DNA of 45,122 nt from Mycobacterium colombiense (lineage in GTDB: Bacteria; Actinomycetota; Actinomycetes; Mycobacteriales; Mycobacteriaceae). Location: positions 1 to 45,122 of the forward strand of contig NZ_LZKI01000169.1 in NCBI RefSeq assembly GCF_001672755.1. The letters run 5' to 3'. Below are positions 7,737 to 16,551 of this stretch, piece after piece. Numbering within the stretch: position 1 is the stretch's first letter; each line of letters begins with the position of its first letter. The notes beneath the pieces were generated by a model. That model did not search any database. It was not told where the DNA came from and was given only the letters and a program-made list of their open reading frames with translations. The position numbers and the translations under genes are program-made.

Positions 7737-8060
7737 TTGACCTATCTCTTTCTTCTCGGCGCCATATTCGCGGAGGTGATAGCCACCAGCCTGCTCAAGA
7801 GCACCGAGGGCTTCAGCCGACTGTGGCCGACCGTGGTGTGCCTGATCGGTTATGCCGTCTCCTTCGCGCTGCTGGCGGTGTCGATTTCGCGCGGTATGCA
7901 GACCGACGTCGCCTACGCGTTGTGGTCCGCGATCGGTACCGCCCTGATCGTGCTGATCGCCGTGCTGTTTCTGGGCTCGTCGATATCCGTGACGAAGGTT
8001 CTCGGCGTCGGGCTGATCATCGCCGGCGTGGTGACGCTGAATCTGACCGGCGCGCACTGA
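7737..8060 (+). CDS. mmr: multidrug efflux pump of the SMR family (Mmr)
   Basis: A 107-residue four-helix membrane protein, the exact length of M. tuberculosis Mmr (Rv3065). It exports quaternary ammonium compounds and cationic dyes in exchange for protons. The essential membrane carboxylate is Glu13 in LLGAIFAEVIATSLLK; other family marks are STEGFSRLWP, SISRGMQTDVAYALWSAIG and the last helix VGLIIAGVVTLNL. The start is TTG at 7737: AAGGAGG ends four bases before it and the reading then matches Mmr residue for residue (M-x-Y-L-x-LL-x-AIFAE). An ATG at 7722 lies upstream of that ribosome site and is unlikely. It stands alone on the plus strand, not followed by the TetR gene found in M. tuberculosis. 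Confidence 0.93.
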   Translation: MTYLFLLGAIFAEVIATSLLKSTEGFSRLWPTVVCLIGYAVSFALLAVSISRGMQTDVAYALWSAIGTALIVLIAVLFLGSSISVTKVLGVGLIIAGVVTLNLTGAH

Positions 8061-8227
8061 CCGTCACCATCGCCGCCGTTTCGTCGTCGGCCCGTGGACT
8101 CGCGTTCATGTTTCCGACCTCTATTGCGCGTCTGATGTGCAAATATCGCTGCAAGACTGTCGGTCTGTCGCAACCGGGCGACGCCGCGGCGGTGCTGCCC
8201 GCCACCCCCTAGCGAGTAGGACCCACC

Positions 8228-10750
8228 ATGACCGATGTCGATCAGACGCCCTCCGACGGACTCTCCCCCGGCAACCCCACCCGGGCCGACTTGGTCGAGC
8301 ATTCTCGCACCGGGATGGGTGCGGCGGCGCTGCAGCGGGCGATCAACGACCACCTGCGCTACTCGATCGGGCGCCCGGCGGCGGCTCGGCGCCCGGAGCA
8401 CTACTACCGCGCGCTCGCTCTCGCGGTGCGGGACCGCATGCAGGACCGCCGGGTGGTCTCGACGCAGACCTCACTCGACCTCGGGCGCAAGGTGACCTGC
8501 TACCTGTCGGCCGAATTCCTGATGGGCCCGCAACTGGGCAACAATCTGCTGAACCTCCAGATGGAACGGGCCGCCCGCGAGGCGCTGGCGGCGATGGGCC
8601 AGAATCTCGACACGGTGCTGGCCTGTGAGGAGGAGCCCGGCCTTGGCAACGGCGGCCTGGGCAGGCTCGCCGCATGCTACCTGGACTCGCTGGCCACCCT
8701 GGAGCGCCCGGCGATCGGCTATGGCATCCGCTACGAATTCGGCATCTTTGACCAGGAAATCCACGACGGCTGGCAGGTCGAACAGACCGATAACTGGCTG
8801 GACAACGGAAACCCTTGGGAGATAGCCAAACCCGACGTCAGCTTCGTGGTCAAGTGGGGCGGCTACGCCGAGCACTACACCGATGAGGCCGGCCACGACC
8901 GCGTCCGCTGGGTGCCCGGACGGCTGCTGAAAGGCACCGCCTACGACACACCCATCCAGGGCTACGGCGTCAACACCTGCAACGTGCTGACGTTGTGGAG
9001 CGCGCGCGCCGTCAAGTCATTCGCGTTGGAGGCCTTCAACACCGGTGACTACTACAAGGCGGTCGAGGACGAGGTCACGTCCGAGACCGTCACCAAGGTG
9101 CTATATCCGAATGACGAGCCCGAGGCCGGCAAGCGCCTGCGCCTGCTGCAGCAGTACTTCTTCGTCTCCTGCTCGCTGCAGCACGTGCTGCACATCATGG
9201 ATGACCTCGCCGACGTGTCCGTCAAAGAACTACCGCAGCGGTTTGCCTTGCAGCTCAACGACACCCATCCCTCGATCGGGGTAGCCGAGCTGATGCGGCT
9301 GCTGGTCGACGAGCGCGAACTCGACTGGGACGAGGCGTGGGACATCACCCTTGCGACATTCGGCTACACCAACCACACCCTGCTGCCCGAGGCGCTCGAG
9401 ACCTGGCCACTGGAGATGTTCGCCGAGTCGCTGCCCCGCCACCTCGAGATCATCTATGAGATCAACCGCCGGTTCCTCGACGAGGTGCGCAGCCGCTTCC
9501 CCGGTGACGAGGACCGGATTGCCCGGATGTCGTTGATCGGTGAGAACGGTGCCAAGTTCGTCCGGATGGCGCACCTGGCCACCGTCGGCAGCCACGCCAT
9601 CAACGGTGTCGCCGCACTCCACTCGGAGCTGCTGAAAAGCAGTGTGCTCAAAGATTTTTACGAGATGTGGCCGGAGCGGTTCAGCAACAAGACCAACGGT
9701 GTGACGCCACGCCGCTTCCTCGCGCTGGCCAACCCCGGGCTGCGCGAACTGCTGGACCGCACCGTCGGTGACGGCTGGTTGACCGACCTGGGCCGGCTGC
9801 GCGGGCTCGAGCCGTTCGTCGACGACGCCGCCTTCCGGCGCGAGTGGCGCGACATCAAGCGCAACAACAAGTCACGCCTGGCCAAATACATCCACTCGGT
9901 CACCGGCGTCGAACTGAACCCGGACTGGATGTTCGACATCCAGGTCAAGCGCATCCACGAATACAAGCGCCAGCACCTCAACGTCCTGCACGTCGTCGCG
10001 CTCTACCACCGGCTCAAGCAGAATCCCGGCCTGTCGATCCCGCAGCGCGCCTTCATCTTCGGCGGCAAGGCCGCCCCCGGTTATTTCCTGGCCAAGCGAA
10101 TCATCAAGCTGATCAACGCGGTCGGGGAAACGGTGAACGCGGATCCGGACGTGAACCGATTCCTGAAGGTGGCATTCGTGCCGAACTTCAACGTGCAGAA
10201 CGCCCATATGATCTACCCCGCCGCCGATCTGTCCGAGCAGATCTCCACCGCCGGCAAGGAAGCCTCCGGCACCGGGAACATGAAGTTCATGATCAACGGC
10301 GCGCTGACCGTCGGCACCTTGGACGGGGCCAACGTCGAGATGCGCGACGAGGTCGGGCCGGAGAATTTCTTCCTGTTCGGCCTGACGGAGGAGCAGGTCG
10401 CGGCGGTCAAGGCCGACGGGTATCGTCCGGCGGACTACATCGACGGCGACGACGAGCTGCGCGCGGTGCTGGATCTCATTGCCGGCGGGACGTTCTCGCG
10501 CGGCGACACCGAAGTGTTCCGGCCCCTGGTGGACAACCTGCGCTACGACGACCCCTTCCTGGTGTGCGCCGACTACGCGTCCTACATGGACTGCCAGCAG
10601 CGGGTCAGCGCGGCCTGGCAGGACCGGGAATCGTGGACCAAGATGTCGATCCTCAACACCGCACGCAGCGGCAAGTTCTCGTCGGATCGCGCCATCGCGG
10701 AGTATTGCGACGAGATCTGGAACGTCTGGCCGCTGACGGTCAAGATCTAA
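8228..10750 (+). CDS. glgP: glycogen/maltodextrin phosphorylase
   Basis: An 840-residue cytoplasmic enzyme that releases glucose-1-phosphate from alpha-1,4-glucans. The pyridoxal-phosphate lysine is Lys686 in EASGTGNMKFMINGALT; the other hallmark is the FDIQVKRIHEYKRQ block, and the N-terminal half has SAEFLMGPQLGNNLLNL and GNGGLGRLAACYLDS. Length and colinearity match the bacterial GlgP/MalP group, whose members lack the long N-terminal regulatory extension of animal enzymes. The ATG at 8228 follows GAGTAGGA by six bases. It appears monocistronic, with 167 bases before it and 110 after. The product glucose-1-phosphate can be turned over by the phosphoglucomutase encoded near the right end of this window. 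Confidence 0.95.
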   Translation: MTDVDQTPSDGLSPGNPTRADLVEHSRTGMGAAALQRAINDHLRYSIGRPAAARRPEHYYRALALAVRDRMQDRRVVSTQTSLDLGRKVTCYLSAEFLMGPQLGNNLLNLQMERAAREALAAMGQNLDTVLACEEEPGLGNGGLGRLAACYLDSLATLERPAIGYGIRYEFGIFDQEIHDGWQVEQTDNWLDNGNPWEIAKPDVSFVVKWGGYAEHYTDEAGHDRVRWVPGRLLKGTAYDTPIQGYGVNTCNVLTLWSARAVKSFALEAFNTGDYYKAVEDEVTSETVTKVLYPNDEPEAGKRLRLLQQYFFVSCSLQHVLHIMDDLADVSVKELPQRFALQLNDTHPSIGVAELMRLLVDERELDWDEAWDITLATFGYTNHTLLPEALETWPLEMFAESLPRHLEIIYEINRRFLDEVRSRFPGDEDRIARMSLIGENGAKFVRMAHLATVGSHAINGVAALHSELLKSSVLKDFYEMWPERFSNKTNGVTPRRFLALANPGLRELLDRTVGDGWLTDLGRLRGLEPFVDDAAFRREWRDIKRNNKSRLAKYIHSVTGVELNPDWMFDIQVKRIHEYKRQHLNVLHVVALYHRLKQNPGLSIPQRAFIFGGKAAPGYFLAKRIIKLINAVGETVNADPDVNRFLKVAFVPNFNVQNAHMIYPAADLSEQISTAGKEASGTGNMKFMINGALTVGTLDGANVEMRDEVGPENFFLFGLTEEQVAAVKADGYRPADYIDGDDELRAVLDLIAGGTFSRGDTEVFRPLVDNLRYDDPFLVCADYASYMDCQQRVSAAWQDRESWTKMSILNTARSGKFSSDRAIAEYCDEIWNVWPLTVKI

Positions 10751-10824
10751 CGGCGACCGGGCAGATCCGGCGCTGCGCTCGCGGTTAACCGGCCGCCCCG
10801 GCGGCAGAGCCGTCCGAAACGGGC

Positions 10825-10830
10825 TAGGGT
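10825..10830 (+). promoter_or_regulatory. possible -10 element TAGGGT
   Basis: TAGGGT in AACGGGCTAGGGTGGG fits TANNNT and lies 30 bases before the GTG start at 10861. No -35 is evident. It is the best promoter candidate in the short glgP-10861 gap. Confidence 0.3.
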
Positions 10831-10860
10831 GGGCGCTCACGCTGAGACGGCAGGAGAGAT

Positions 10861-12336
10861 GTGACTTCACGCTTCCGCAGCCTTGCGCTGGCTGCGTTGA
10901 CCATGGTGCTGGCACTGCTGCTCGCTCCGTCCGCCTCGGCCGACACCTACACAGACCAGCTGGTGAACAGGTTCGACGCCCAGACGCACGTGGTGGTCGA
11001 CCCGGGCGCCAGGCCGCCGCTGCAGAACCCCGACAAGCTGAATCAGCAGATCCTCACCAGCTCGTGGACGTGGAGTTCGGGACCCCCGATCTGGGTCGCT
11101 GCGGTGCCGCCCGCACAGAGCGGCGTGACCACGGCCGACGCGGTCCATGACGCCATGCTGGCCCGCGACGCACAGTTCAGCGGAGTGATTCTGGTGATCG
11201 ACTCTCGCGGTTACCACGTGCGCGCCTACAACGTGCCCAAGGCCGTCGCGGACAACGTCGACCAATTGATGAATCAGTCGGCGAAGGATCATCGCAACGA
11301 CCCGTACGGCGCGACGAGCGCCTTCGTCGGCAAGCTGGCGAGCGTCAACGCGGCCTCCCGCGGTCCGGTGACCACCTCGCACGTCGCGCACGAAAAGCAC
11401 GACGACTGGGCCTGGCTGAAGGTGACGCTGGTCATCATCGGCATCGGGCTGGCCATGGCCGGCCTGCTCTGGTTCGCCGCGGGCCGAAATCGCAAGCACC
11501 GCAAAAACTCCGAGGCGCGCGAGGAGATCAAGCAGGAGTTGATCGCGGCCACGTCGAGCGTCAGCGACCTCGACAACGCGGTGCTGACCGAGAGCGCCGC
11601 CGATGTCAGCGCCGAGTCGTTGAAAGCCAACGCCAGCCTGTACGACGCCCGAAATGCTTATGACAAGGGCGATTACGGCGCCGCGCGGGCTCATCTTCGG
11701 GTGGTGGAGTCCACGGTTGCCAAGGCCAACCGCAAGCTCGACCCCCGGCAACCCAGGCCCGATGTTGGCGCCGTGACCTCGGTGCCGGCCGACGATCGCA
11801 AGCAGGCCACCGTGCGTACCAACAACCCCGACACCGGCGAATCGGTGACGATCAACAACAACAACTACAGCACCACGGCGCAGCCCGGCTACCCGTACTA
11901 CTACGGCGGTGGCTACCACAACGGGATGTTCTTCTACCCCGGCTATTACCCGTACGCGTTCTGGGGTCCGGGCTGGACATGGGCGCTGGGCGACGTGCTG
12001 CTGATGGATGCGCTGCTCGACGACCACTGGGGCGGCAGCTACGAGCACGGCTTCGAGGCCGGCCGCGACTCCGCCTTCGCCGAGGCCAACAGCTACAGCT
12101 ATGACGGCGGACAGGGCGTTGGCTACGACAGCCCGCCGGCCGATGTGGGATTCACCGGCGGCTATCAAGATTCGGGCGGCGCCGGCATCGGATTCGCGGG
12201 CGGCGATGCCGCATACTCCGGCGGCGGTGACGTGGGCTTCGGCGGCGGATGGGACTCCGGTGGCGGCTGGGATTCCGGCGGCTCCGATTTCGGCGGCGGG
12301 TCCGATTCCGGCGGTGGTGGCGACTTCGGGTTTTGA
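10861..12336 (+). CDS. exported membrane protein with Gly/Asp/Ser-rich tail, function unknown
   Basis: A 491-residue envelope protein in four parts. A signal peptide (ALAALTMVLALLLAPSASAD) is followed by an extracytoplasmic domain of about 160 residues that resembles TPM-type domains (VILVIDSRGYHVRAYNVP), then a transmembrane helix (VTLVIIGIGLAMAGLLWFAA) with a basic K/R stop and a charged helical region with EAREEIKQELIAAT. Last comes a low-complexity C-terminus, first Tyr/Pro/Asn-rich (NNNNYSTTAQPGYPYYYGG), then Gly-Gly-Ser-Asp repeats to the last residue (GGDFGF). The GTG start follows CAGGAGAG by two to four bases; the overlapping ATG at 10859 is in a closed frame. Its role is unknown. 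The tail is reminiscent of TPM proteins ending in GGGxxGGG, so a link to membrane quality control is possible but weak. Confidence 0.7.
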   Translation: MTSRFRSLALAALTMVLALLLAPSASADTYTDQLVNRFDAQTHVVVDPGARPPLQNPDKLNQQILTSSWTWSSGPPIWVAAVPPAQSGVTTADAVHDAMLARDAQFSGVILVIDSRGYHVRAYNVPKAVADNVDQLMNQSAKDHRNDPYGATSAFVGKLASVNAASRGPVTTSHVAHEKHDDWAWLKVTLVIIGIGLAMAGLLWFAAGRNRKHRKNSEAREEIKQELIAATSSVSDLDNAVLTESAADVSAESLKANASLYDARNAYDKGDYGAARAHLRVVESTVAKANRKLDPRQPRPDVGAVTSVPADDRKQATVRTNNPDTGESVTINNNNYSTTAQPGYPYYYGGGYHNGMFFYPGYYPYAFWGPGWTWALGDVLLMDALLDDHWGGSYEHGFEAGRDSAFAEANSYSYDGGQGVGYDSPPADVGFTGGYQDSGGAGIGFAGGDAAYSGGGDVGFGGGWDSGGGWDSGGSDFGGGSDSGGGGDFGF

Positions 12337-12372
12337 CATAACGCGAGCAGGACGAGAAGTTAGGTTCCTTCA

Positions 12373-12558
12373 ATGAGTACGGACAAGATCAATCGCGCCA
12401 TCCTGCTCGTTATGGTGGTGATCGGAGCGGTCGCTTACGGCCTGCTGTACAGCCACGCGTCGATCGTCTTCAAACTGCTGGTGCCACTCGCGCTGATCGT
12501 CCTCGTCGTGTTGATCGTTCGGGATGTGATCAAGGGCCAGGACTCCGGGAAGCGCTGA
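12373..12558 (+). CDS. small membrane protein, two predicted helices
   Basis: A 61-residue protein with two hydrophobic helices, AILLVMVVIGAVAYGLLYSH and FKLLVPLALIVLVVLIVRDVI, separated by a short turn, and a charged C-terminal tail (KGQDSGKR). The ATG follows the preceding stop by 34 bases, so it could belong to the same transcript. No family is recognised. Very short two-helix proteins beside larger envelope proteins often act as small subunits or regulators; this is only a suggestion. Confidence 0.6.
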   Translation: MSTDKINRAILLVMVVIGAVAYGLLYSHASIVFKLLVPLALIVLVVLIVRDVIKGQDSGKR

Positions 12559-12623
12559 ACCCCGCCGCGACGGCTACTGAGGTAGCGTTCTGAGGAGTCG
12601 TCGATGGTTCGGCAGGAGAGCAG

Positions 12624-13061
12624 ATGACCGAAATGCTGGAGTCGGGTCTATTCGGTTTTCTCACGGTAGTAAGCCTTGCGCTGGCGTTGATGTTCGTTAC
12701 TCTCGCCGCCGTATACGTGAAACGGCTGGGAGACCGAACACCTCTCCCAATAAGCGATGAAATCGGCAGTGCCAAAACCGTCACGCGTAAAGTGCGCAAA
12801 GGCGAACCAATGTCGCAGGAAGAGTTGGATTATGCGCGGGAGATCGTTGGCCGTCGCAGCTCCTTGATGACGTTCTCCATCCCCGCTGCTCTATTCAGTG
12901 CGGGATGCTTTTATGTGTTCGGCAGCCTTTACCACTTGCACGGAGCGACGCCCTCCGAACGGACATTTCTCGGGGTGTTCCCGATGTTGGCCGCCACGAA
13001 CTTCACGACTCAGATTCTGCGCAGCAGACGTTTGAGAAGGCGGCTGCGGAAATTGTCCTGA
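12624..13061 (+). CDS. membrane protein of unknown function
   Basis: A 145-residue protein. An N-terminal helix (GLFGFLTVVSLALALMFVTLAAVYV) is followed by a charged cytoplasmic stretch with KVRKGEPMSQEELDYAREIVG, one or two further hydrophobic segments (SLMTFSIPAALFSAGCFYVFGSLY) and a very basic C-terminus (RSRRLRRRLRKLS). The ATG has an AGGAG ribosome site five bases upstream. The family is not recognised. Codon choice (many A/T third positions, e.g. AAT, TTA-type codons nearby) looks less G+C-biased than the flanking metabolic genes, a feature shared with the mmpS-mmpL genes that follow. Confidence 0.6.
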   Translation: MTEMLESGLFGFLTVVSLALALMFVTLAAVYVKRLGDRTPLPISDEIGSAKTVTRKVRKGEPMSQEELDYAREIVGRRSSLMTFSIPAALFSAGCFYVFGSLYHLHGATPSERTFLGVFPMLAATNFTTQILRSRRLRRRLRKLS

Positions 13062-13267
13062 TGACACACCGGACCGGGCGTCTGATGCGGTCACGGGCAG
13101 ATCGGTACGCCGCCGGCAGCTTGGGGTCGCGTTGCGGTTGCGTTGTCGCTAGTCTTTGCAGGATCATACGTCAATTGGATACATGACCGTCTACTATCCG
13201 CATGTGCACGAGCGCGGGAGCGGGGGCGAGAACACGATGTGCGGACCGGATTCCGAAGGGTGATGGC

Positions 13268-13711
13268 GTGAGCCCCCGTTCAGTCGGCAGGACCGTCCTG
13301 GCCCGGGCCTGGATGCCTCTGGTTGCGGTCGTTGCGGTCGGCGTGGGGGCGGTCGCCATGTTGAAGGTGCACCAGTTCTCCGAACCCCCGCCGGTCGTCA
13401 CCGTCAATGAACCGGCAGCGCCGCCGGAGTTCAGTATCAAACGAATCGACTACGAGGTTTTCGGCTCCGTCGGGCAAGGAGGGACGCTCGTCTGGGTGGA
13501 CTACGACGGGCATCCGCACACGGTCGATCTCACGACCTTGCCGTGGTCGCACACCGAGTCGACCACGCTCACCGTGGTGTCCGGCAGCATCTCGGCGCAG
13601 GTTCACGGTGGTTCAGTAGGCTGCCGGCTGCGGGTGAATGGCGTTGTCCGCGCTGAACAGTCCGATACCCACCAGGATGCACACGTCTTTTGTCTGGTGA
13701 AGTCCGCATGA
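13268..13711 (+). CDS. MmpS family transport accessory protein
   Basis: A 147-residue protein of the MmpS family: a short basic cytoplasmic start, one transmembrane helix (AWMPLVAVVAVGVGAVAML) and an extracytoplasmic beta domain. Family marks are IKRIDYEVFGSVGQGGTLVW, an LPWSHT block and the late GCRLRVNGVVRAEQ ... FCLVKSA end with two cysteines. MmpS proteins work with the adjacent MmpL pump in export of lipids or siderophores. GTG at 13268 is chosen: GAAGGG lies seven bases before it and the length becomes typical; a longer reading from 13202 has no ribosome site. The TGA overlaps the mmpL ATG as ATGA. TTGCAG (13156-13161) followed 17 bases later by ATACAT may be its promoter. Confidence 0.88.
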   Translation: MSPRSVGRTVLARAWMPLVAVVAVGVGAVAMLKVHQFSEPPPVVTVNEPAAPPEFSIKRIDYEVFGSVGQGGTLVWVDYDGHPHTVDLTTLPWSHTESTTLTVVSGSISAQVHGGSVGCRLRVNGVVRAEQSDTHQDAHVFCLVKSA

Positions 13712-16551
13712 GCGAGCATCTAGCCGAGCACCGCGTGAAACGACCTTTCGTCCCCAGAATGGTCCGCATCTTCGCGATACCGATCATTGCCTTCTGGGCC
13801 CTTCTCGCAATTTCGACGAACACCTTCATGCCGCAGGTAGAGCGGGTCGCAGAAGAACTCGCGGGGCCGGTGGTCCCGCACTATGCGCCGTCGCAGCGGT
13901 CGTTGCTGGCCATCGGTGCGAAATTCCAGGAGTCCAATTCGACCAGCTTGGCCATGGTCGTGCTGGAAGCCAACCGGCGACTGGGCGACGGAGACCATCA
14001 GTACTACGACGAGTTGATGCGCCGGCTGTTGCGGGACACCAAGCATGTGCAGTCCGCCATTGATCTGTGGGGGAAGCCGATCACCGCGGCAGGCGCGCAG
14101 AGTCTCGACGGCAAATGCACGTACGTGCTGTTGCGCCTCGCGGGCGATATCGGCCAAATGCAAGCGAACGAATCCGTTGCCGCCGTACGGGATATCGTCG
14201 CCAAGGACACGCCGCCGTCTGGGCTCAAGGTCTACGTCAGCGGCGCGGCCCCGCTCGCCAAAGACACGGTGGCTATTGCGAATAACAGCTTGAACAACAT
14301 CACGATCGTGACGATCTTCCTCATTCTCGGGATGTTGCTGCTGGTGTATCGCTCCATCGTCACCCTGTTTGTGCCCTTGGCCGGGGTTCTATTCGAGCTG
14401 CTGGTCGCGAAGGGGGTTACCGCAACCCTCGGGCATCTCGGGTACATCGAGCTCTCGTCATTCGCGGTGAACATCGTCGTCGCGCTGACCCTGGGAGCGG
14501 GGACCGATTACGGCATCTTCTTGATCGGCCGCTATCACGAGGCGCGGCACGACGGCGAAAGCAGGGAGGAGGCGTTTTACACCGCATACAAGAGCGTCGT
14601 GCCGGTCATCCTTGGCTCCGGGCTGACGATCGCGGGGGCGTGTTACTGCTTGACGTTCGCGCGACTCAATTACTTCCACACCATGGGCCCGGCCGTCGCT
14701 ATCTCCATGCTGTTCACCATCTCGGCAGCGCTGACGCTCGGCCCGGCTTTCCTGACCGTGGGCAGCCTGTTCGGACTCTTCGACCCGAAAAGCAAGGCCA
14801 AGGCGCATCTGTATCGGCGCATCGGGACGAGTGTGGTCCGGTGGCCGGTGCCGATCCTGTTCGCCAGCTCCGCTGCGGTGTTACTCGGCGCGATCTTCGT
14901 GCCTACGTACCGGCAGAACTATGACGACCGGCAATACCAGCCGATCAAGGGTCTCGCCAATCAGGGTTTCGCGGCGGCGGATCGGCACTTCCCGAAGAGC
15001 AAGCTGTTCTCCGAGATGCTGATGATCGAGTCCGATCACGACCTGCGAAACTCGGCTGACTTCATCTCACTGGACCGAGCGGCCAAGGCGCTCGAACGCC
15101 TTCCCGGCGTCGCGATGGTGCAAAGCATCACCAGGCCCATGGGCCGGGCTTTGGAACATGCCACGATCCCCTACCTGTTCACCACACAAGGCAGCGGGAA
15201 CGGTCAGCAGCTTCCGTTCAACCAGCAGCAAAACGCCAATACCAGCCAGCAGGCACAGATCACGACGCACACCGTCGCGGTCTTGCGCAAGGAAATCGGC
15301 TTCTTTCAGAGGGTGTCCGACGAACTGCATCAGACGGTGCTCACCGTTGAGGACCTGGAACGGGTCAGCAACGAGATGAACGAGGAAGTCTCCAACCTTG
15401 ACGACTTCTTCCGCCCGGTCAAGAGCTACTTCTATTGGGAGAAGCACTGTTTCGACATCCCCATCTGCTGGGCATTCAGATCGTTGTGGGACACGATCGA
15501 CCACATCGACCACCTGGCCGAAGACATCAAGTTCGCGAGAGTCTCTCTCGTGGAGGTGGATAAGGCGTTCCCGCAGATCATCGCGCAACTGAAACTCACG
15601 GCCGACGACTCGGAGTCTTTGGCGGCTCTGTTGGTCAACACCTACGGTTCCTCGTCTCTGCAGACCACCCAGACCGACCAGACATACTTCGACCAGGTCA
15701 ATGTGGGGCTCGACTTCGACCAGTCCCGCAGCGACGACTTCTTCTACATCCCGCACGAGGGCTTCGACAACGAAGACGTCAAGACCGGCATGAAGCTCCT
15801 GATGTCGCCGGACGGCAAGGCTGCTCGTTTCATCGTCACCCACACGGGGGACGCCAATGGCCCGGAAGGCGTGCAGCACGTCGAACAGTTCCCCAACGCG
15901 ATAACCGCGGCGCTCAAAGAGACGTCGTTGGCCGGCGCGAAAGTTTATATCGGCGGTTCGGGATCAACTAATAAGGACATCCAGGAATACGCCGCCTCCG
16001 ATCTGCTCATCGTGGCGATCGCCGCCTTCGTGCTGATCTTCTTGATCATGTTGTTCCTGACGCGAAGTCTGATGGCCGCCATCGTCATCCCCGCCACGGT
16101 GGCTTTCTCCTACGCCGGTGCGTTCGGGCTCTCGATACTCGTCTGGCAGCACCTCATCGGCCTGCCGTTGTACTGGCTGATCCTGCCGTTGACGTTCATC
16201 ATCCTGGTGGCGGTGGGTTCCGACTACAACTTGCTGTTGATCCTGCGTGTCAAAGAGGAACTGCACGCCGGAATTCACACCGGCCTCATCCGCGCGCTCG
16301 GAAGTACGGGTGGAGTGGTGACATCGGCGGGTCTGGTGTTCGCGTTCACCATGCTCGCGATGCTGAGCAGCCAGCTCAGAACCGTCGGTCAGGTGGGTTC
16401 GACCGTGTGTATCGGCCTGCTGCTCGACACGCTGATCGTGCGTTCGTTCGTCGTGCCGTGCATCCTGCGGATCATGGGACCCTGGTTCTGGTGGCCCACA
16501 CTGGTGCGTACCCGCCCGCTACCCGCGACACGGAAGGCCCAGATCGCATGA
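13708..16551 (+). CDS. MmpL family RND transporter
   Basis: A 947-residue inner-membrane transporter with the RND layout: one helix, a large periplasmic loop, five helices, a second periplasmic loop and five more helices. Proton-relay motifs are present: TLGAGTDYGIFLIGRYHEARH in the first membrane block and VAVGSDYNLLLILRVKEEL in the second. The second loop has the helical hairpin region (DLERVSNEMNEEVSNLDDF) with a CFDIPICW pair of cysteines typical of the MmpL4/MmpL5-type pumps that pair with MmpS. It lacks the long cytoplasmic tail of MmpL3. ATG at 13708 overlaps the mmpS stop; its own stop overlaps the SDR start. The cargo is unknown. A drug or siderophore exporter like MmpS5/L5 and a surface-lipid exporter are both possible. 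Confidence 0.92.
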   Translation: MSEHLAEHRVKRPFVPRMVRIFAIPIIAFWALLAISTNTFMPQVERVAEELAGPVVPHYAPSQRSLLAIGAKFQESNSTSLAMVVLEANRRLGDGDHQYYDELMRRLLRDTKHVQSAIDLWGKPITAAGAQSLDGKCTYVLLRLAGDIGQMQANESVAAVRDIVAKDTPPSGLKVYVSGAAPLAKDTVAIANNSLNNITIVTIFLILGMLLLVYRSIVTLFVPLAGVLFELLVAKGVTATLGHLGYIELSSFAVNIVVALTLGAGTDYGIFLIGRYHEARHDGESREEAFYTAYKSVVPVILGSGLTIAGACYCLTFARLNYFHTMGPAVAISMLFTISAALTLGPAFLTVGSLFGLFDPKSKAKAHLYRRIGTSVVRWPVPILFASSAAVLLGAIFVPTYRQNYDDRQYQPIKGLANQGFAAADRHFPKSKLFSEMLMIESDHDLRNSADFISLDRAAKALERLPGVAMVQSITRPMGRALEHATIPYLFTTQGSGNGQQLPFNQQQNANTSQQAQITTHTVAVLRKEIGFFQRVSDELHQTVLTVEDLERVSNEMNEEVSNLDDFFRPVKSYFYWEKHCFDIPICWAFRSLWDTIDHIDHLAEDIKFARVSLVEVDKAFPQIIAQLKLTADDSESLAALLVNTYGSSSLQTTQTDQTYFDQVNVGLDFDQSRSDDFFYIPHEGFDNEDVKTGMKLLMSPDGKAARFIVTHTGDANGPEGVQHVEQFPNAITAALKETSLAGAKVYIGGSGSTNKDIQEYAASDLLIVAIAAFVLIFLIMLFLTRSLMAAIVIPATVAFSYAGAFGLSILVWQHLIGLPLYWLILPLTFIILVAVGSDYNLLLILRVKEELHAGIHTGLIRALGSTGGVVTSAGLVFAFTMLAMLSSQLRTVGQVGSTVCIGLLLDTLIVRSFVVPCILRIMGPWFWWPTLVRTRPLPATRKAQIA

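Noticed and set aside
13164..13186. TCAT...ATGA imperfect repeat before mmpS as a TetR or MarR operator
   Set aside because: Symmetry beyond the four-base ends is poor, and the central CAATTG is off-centre.
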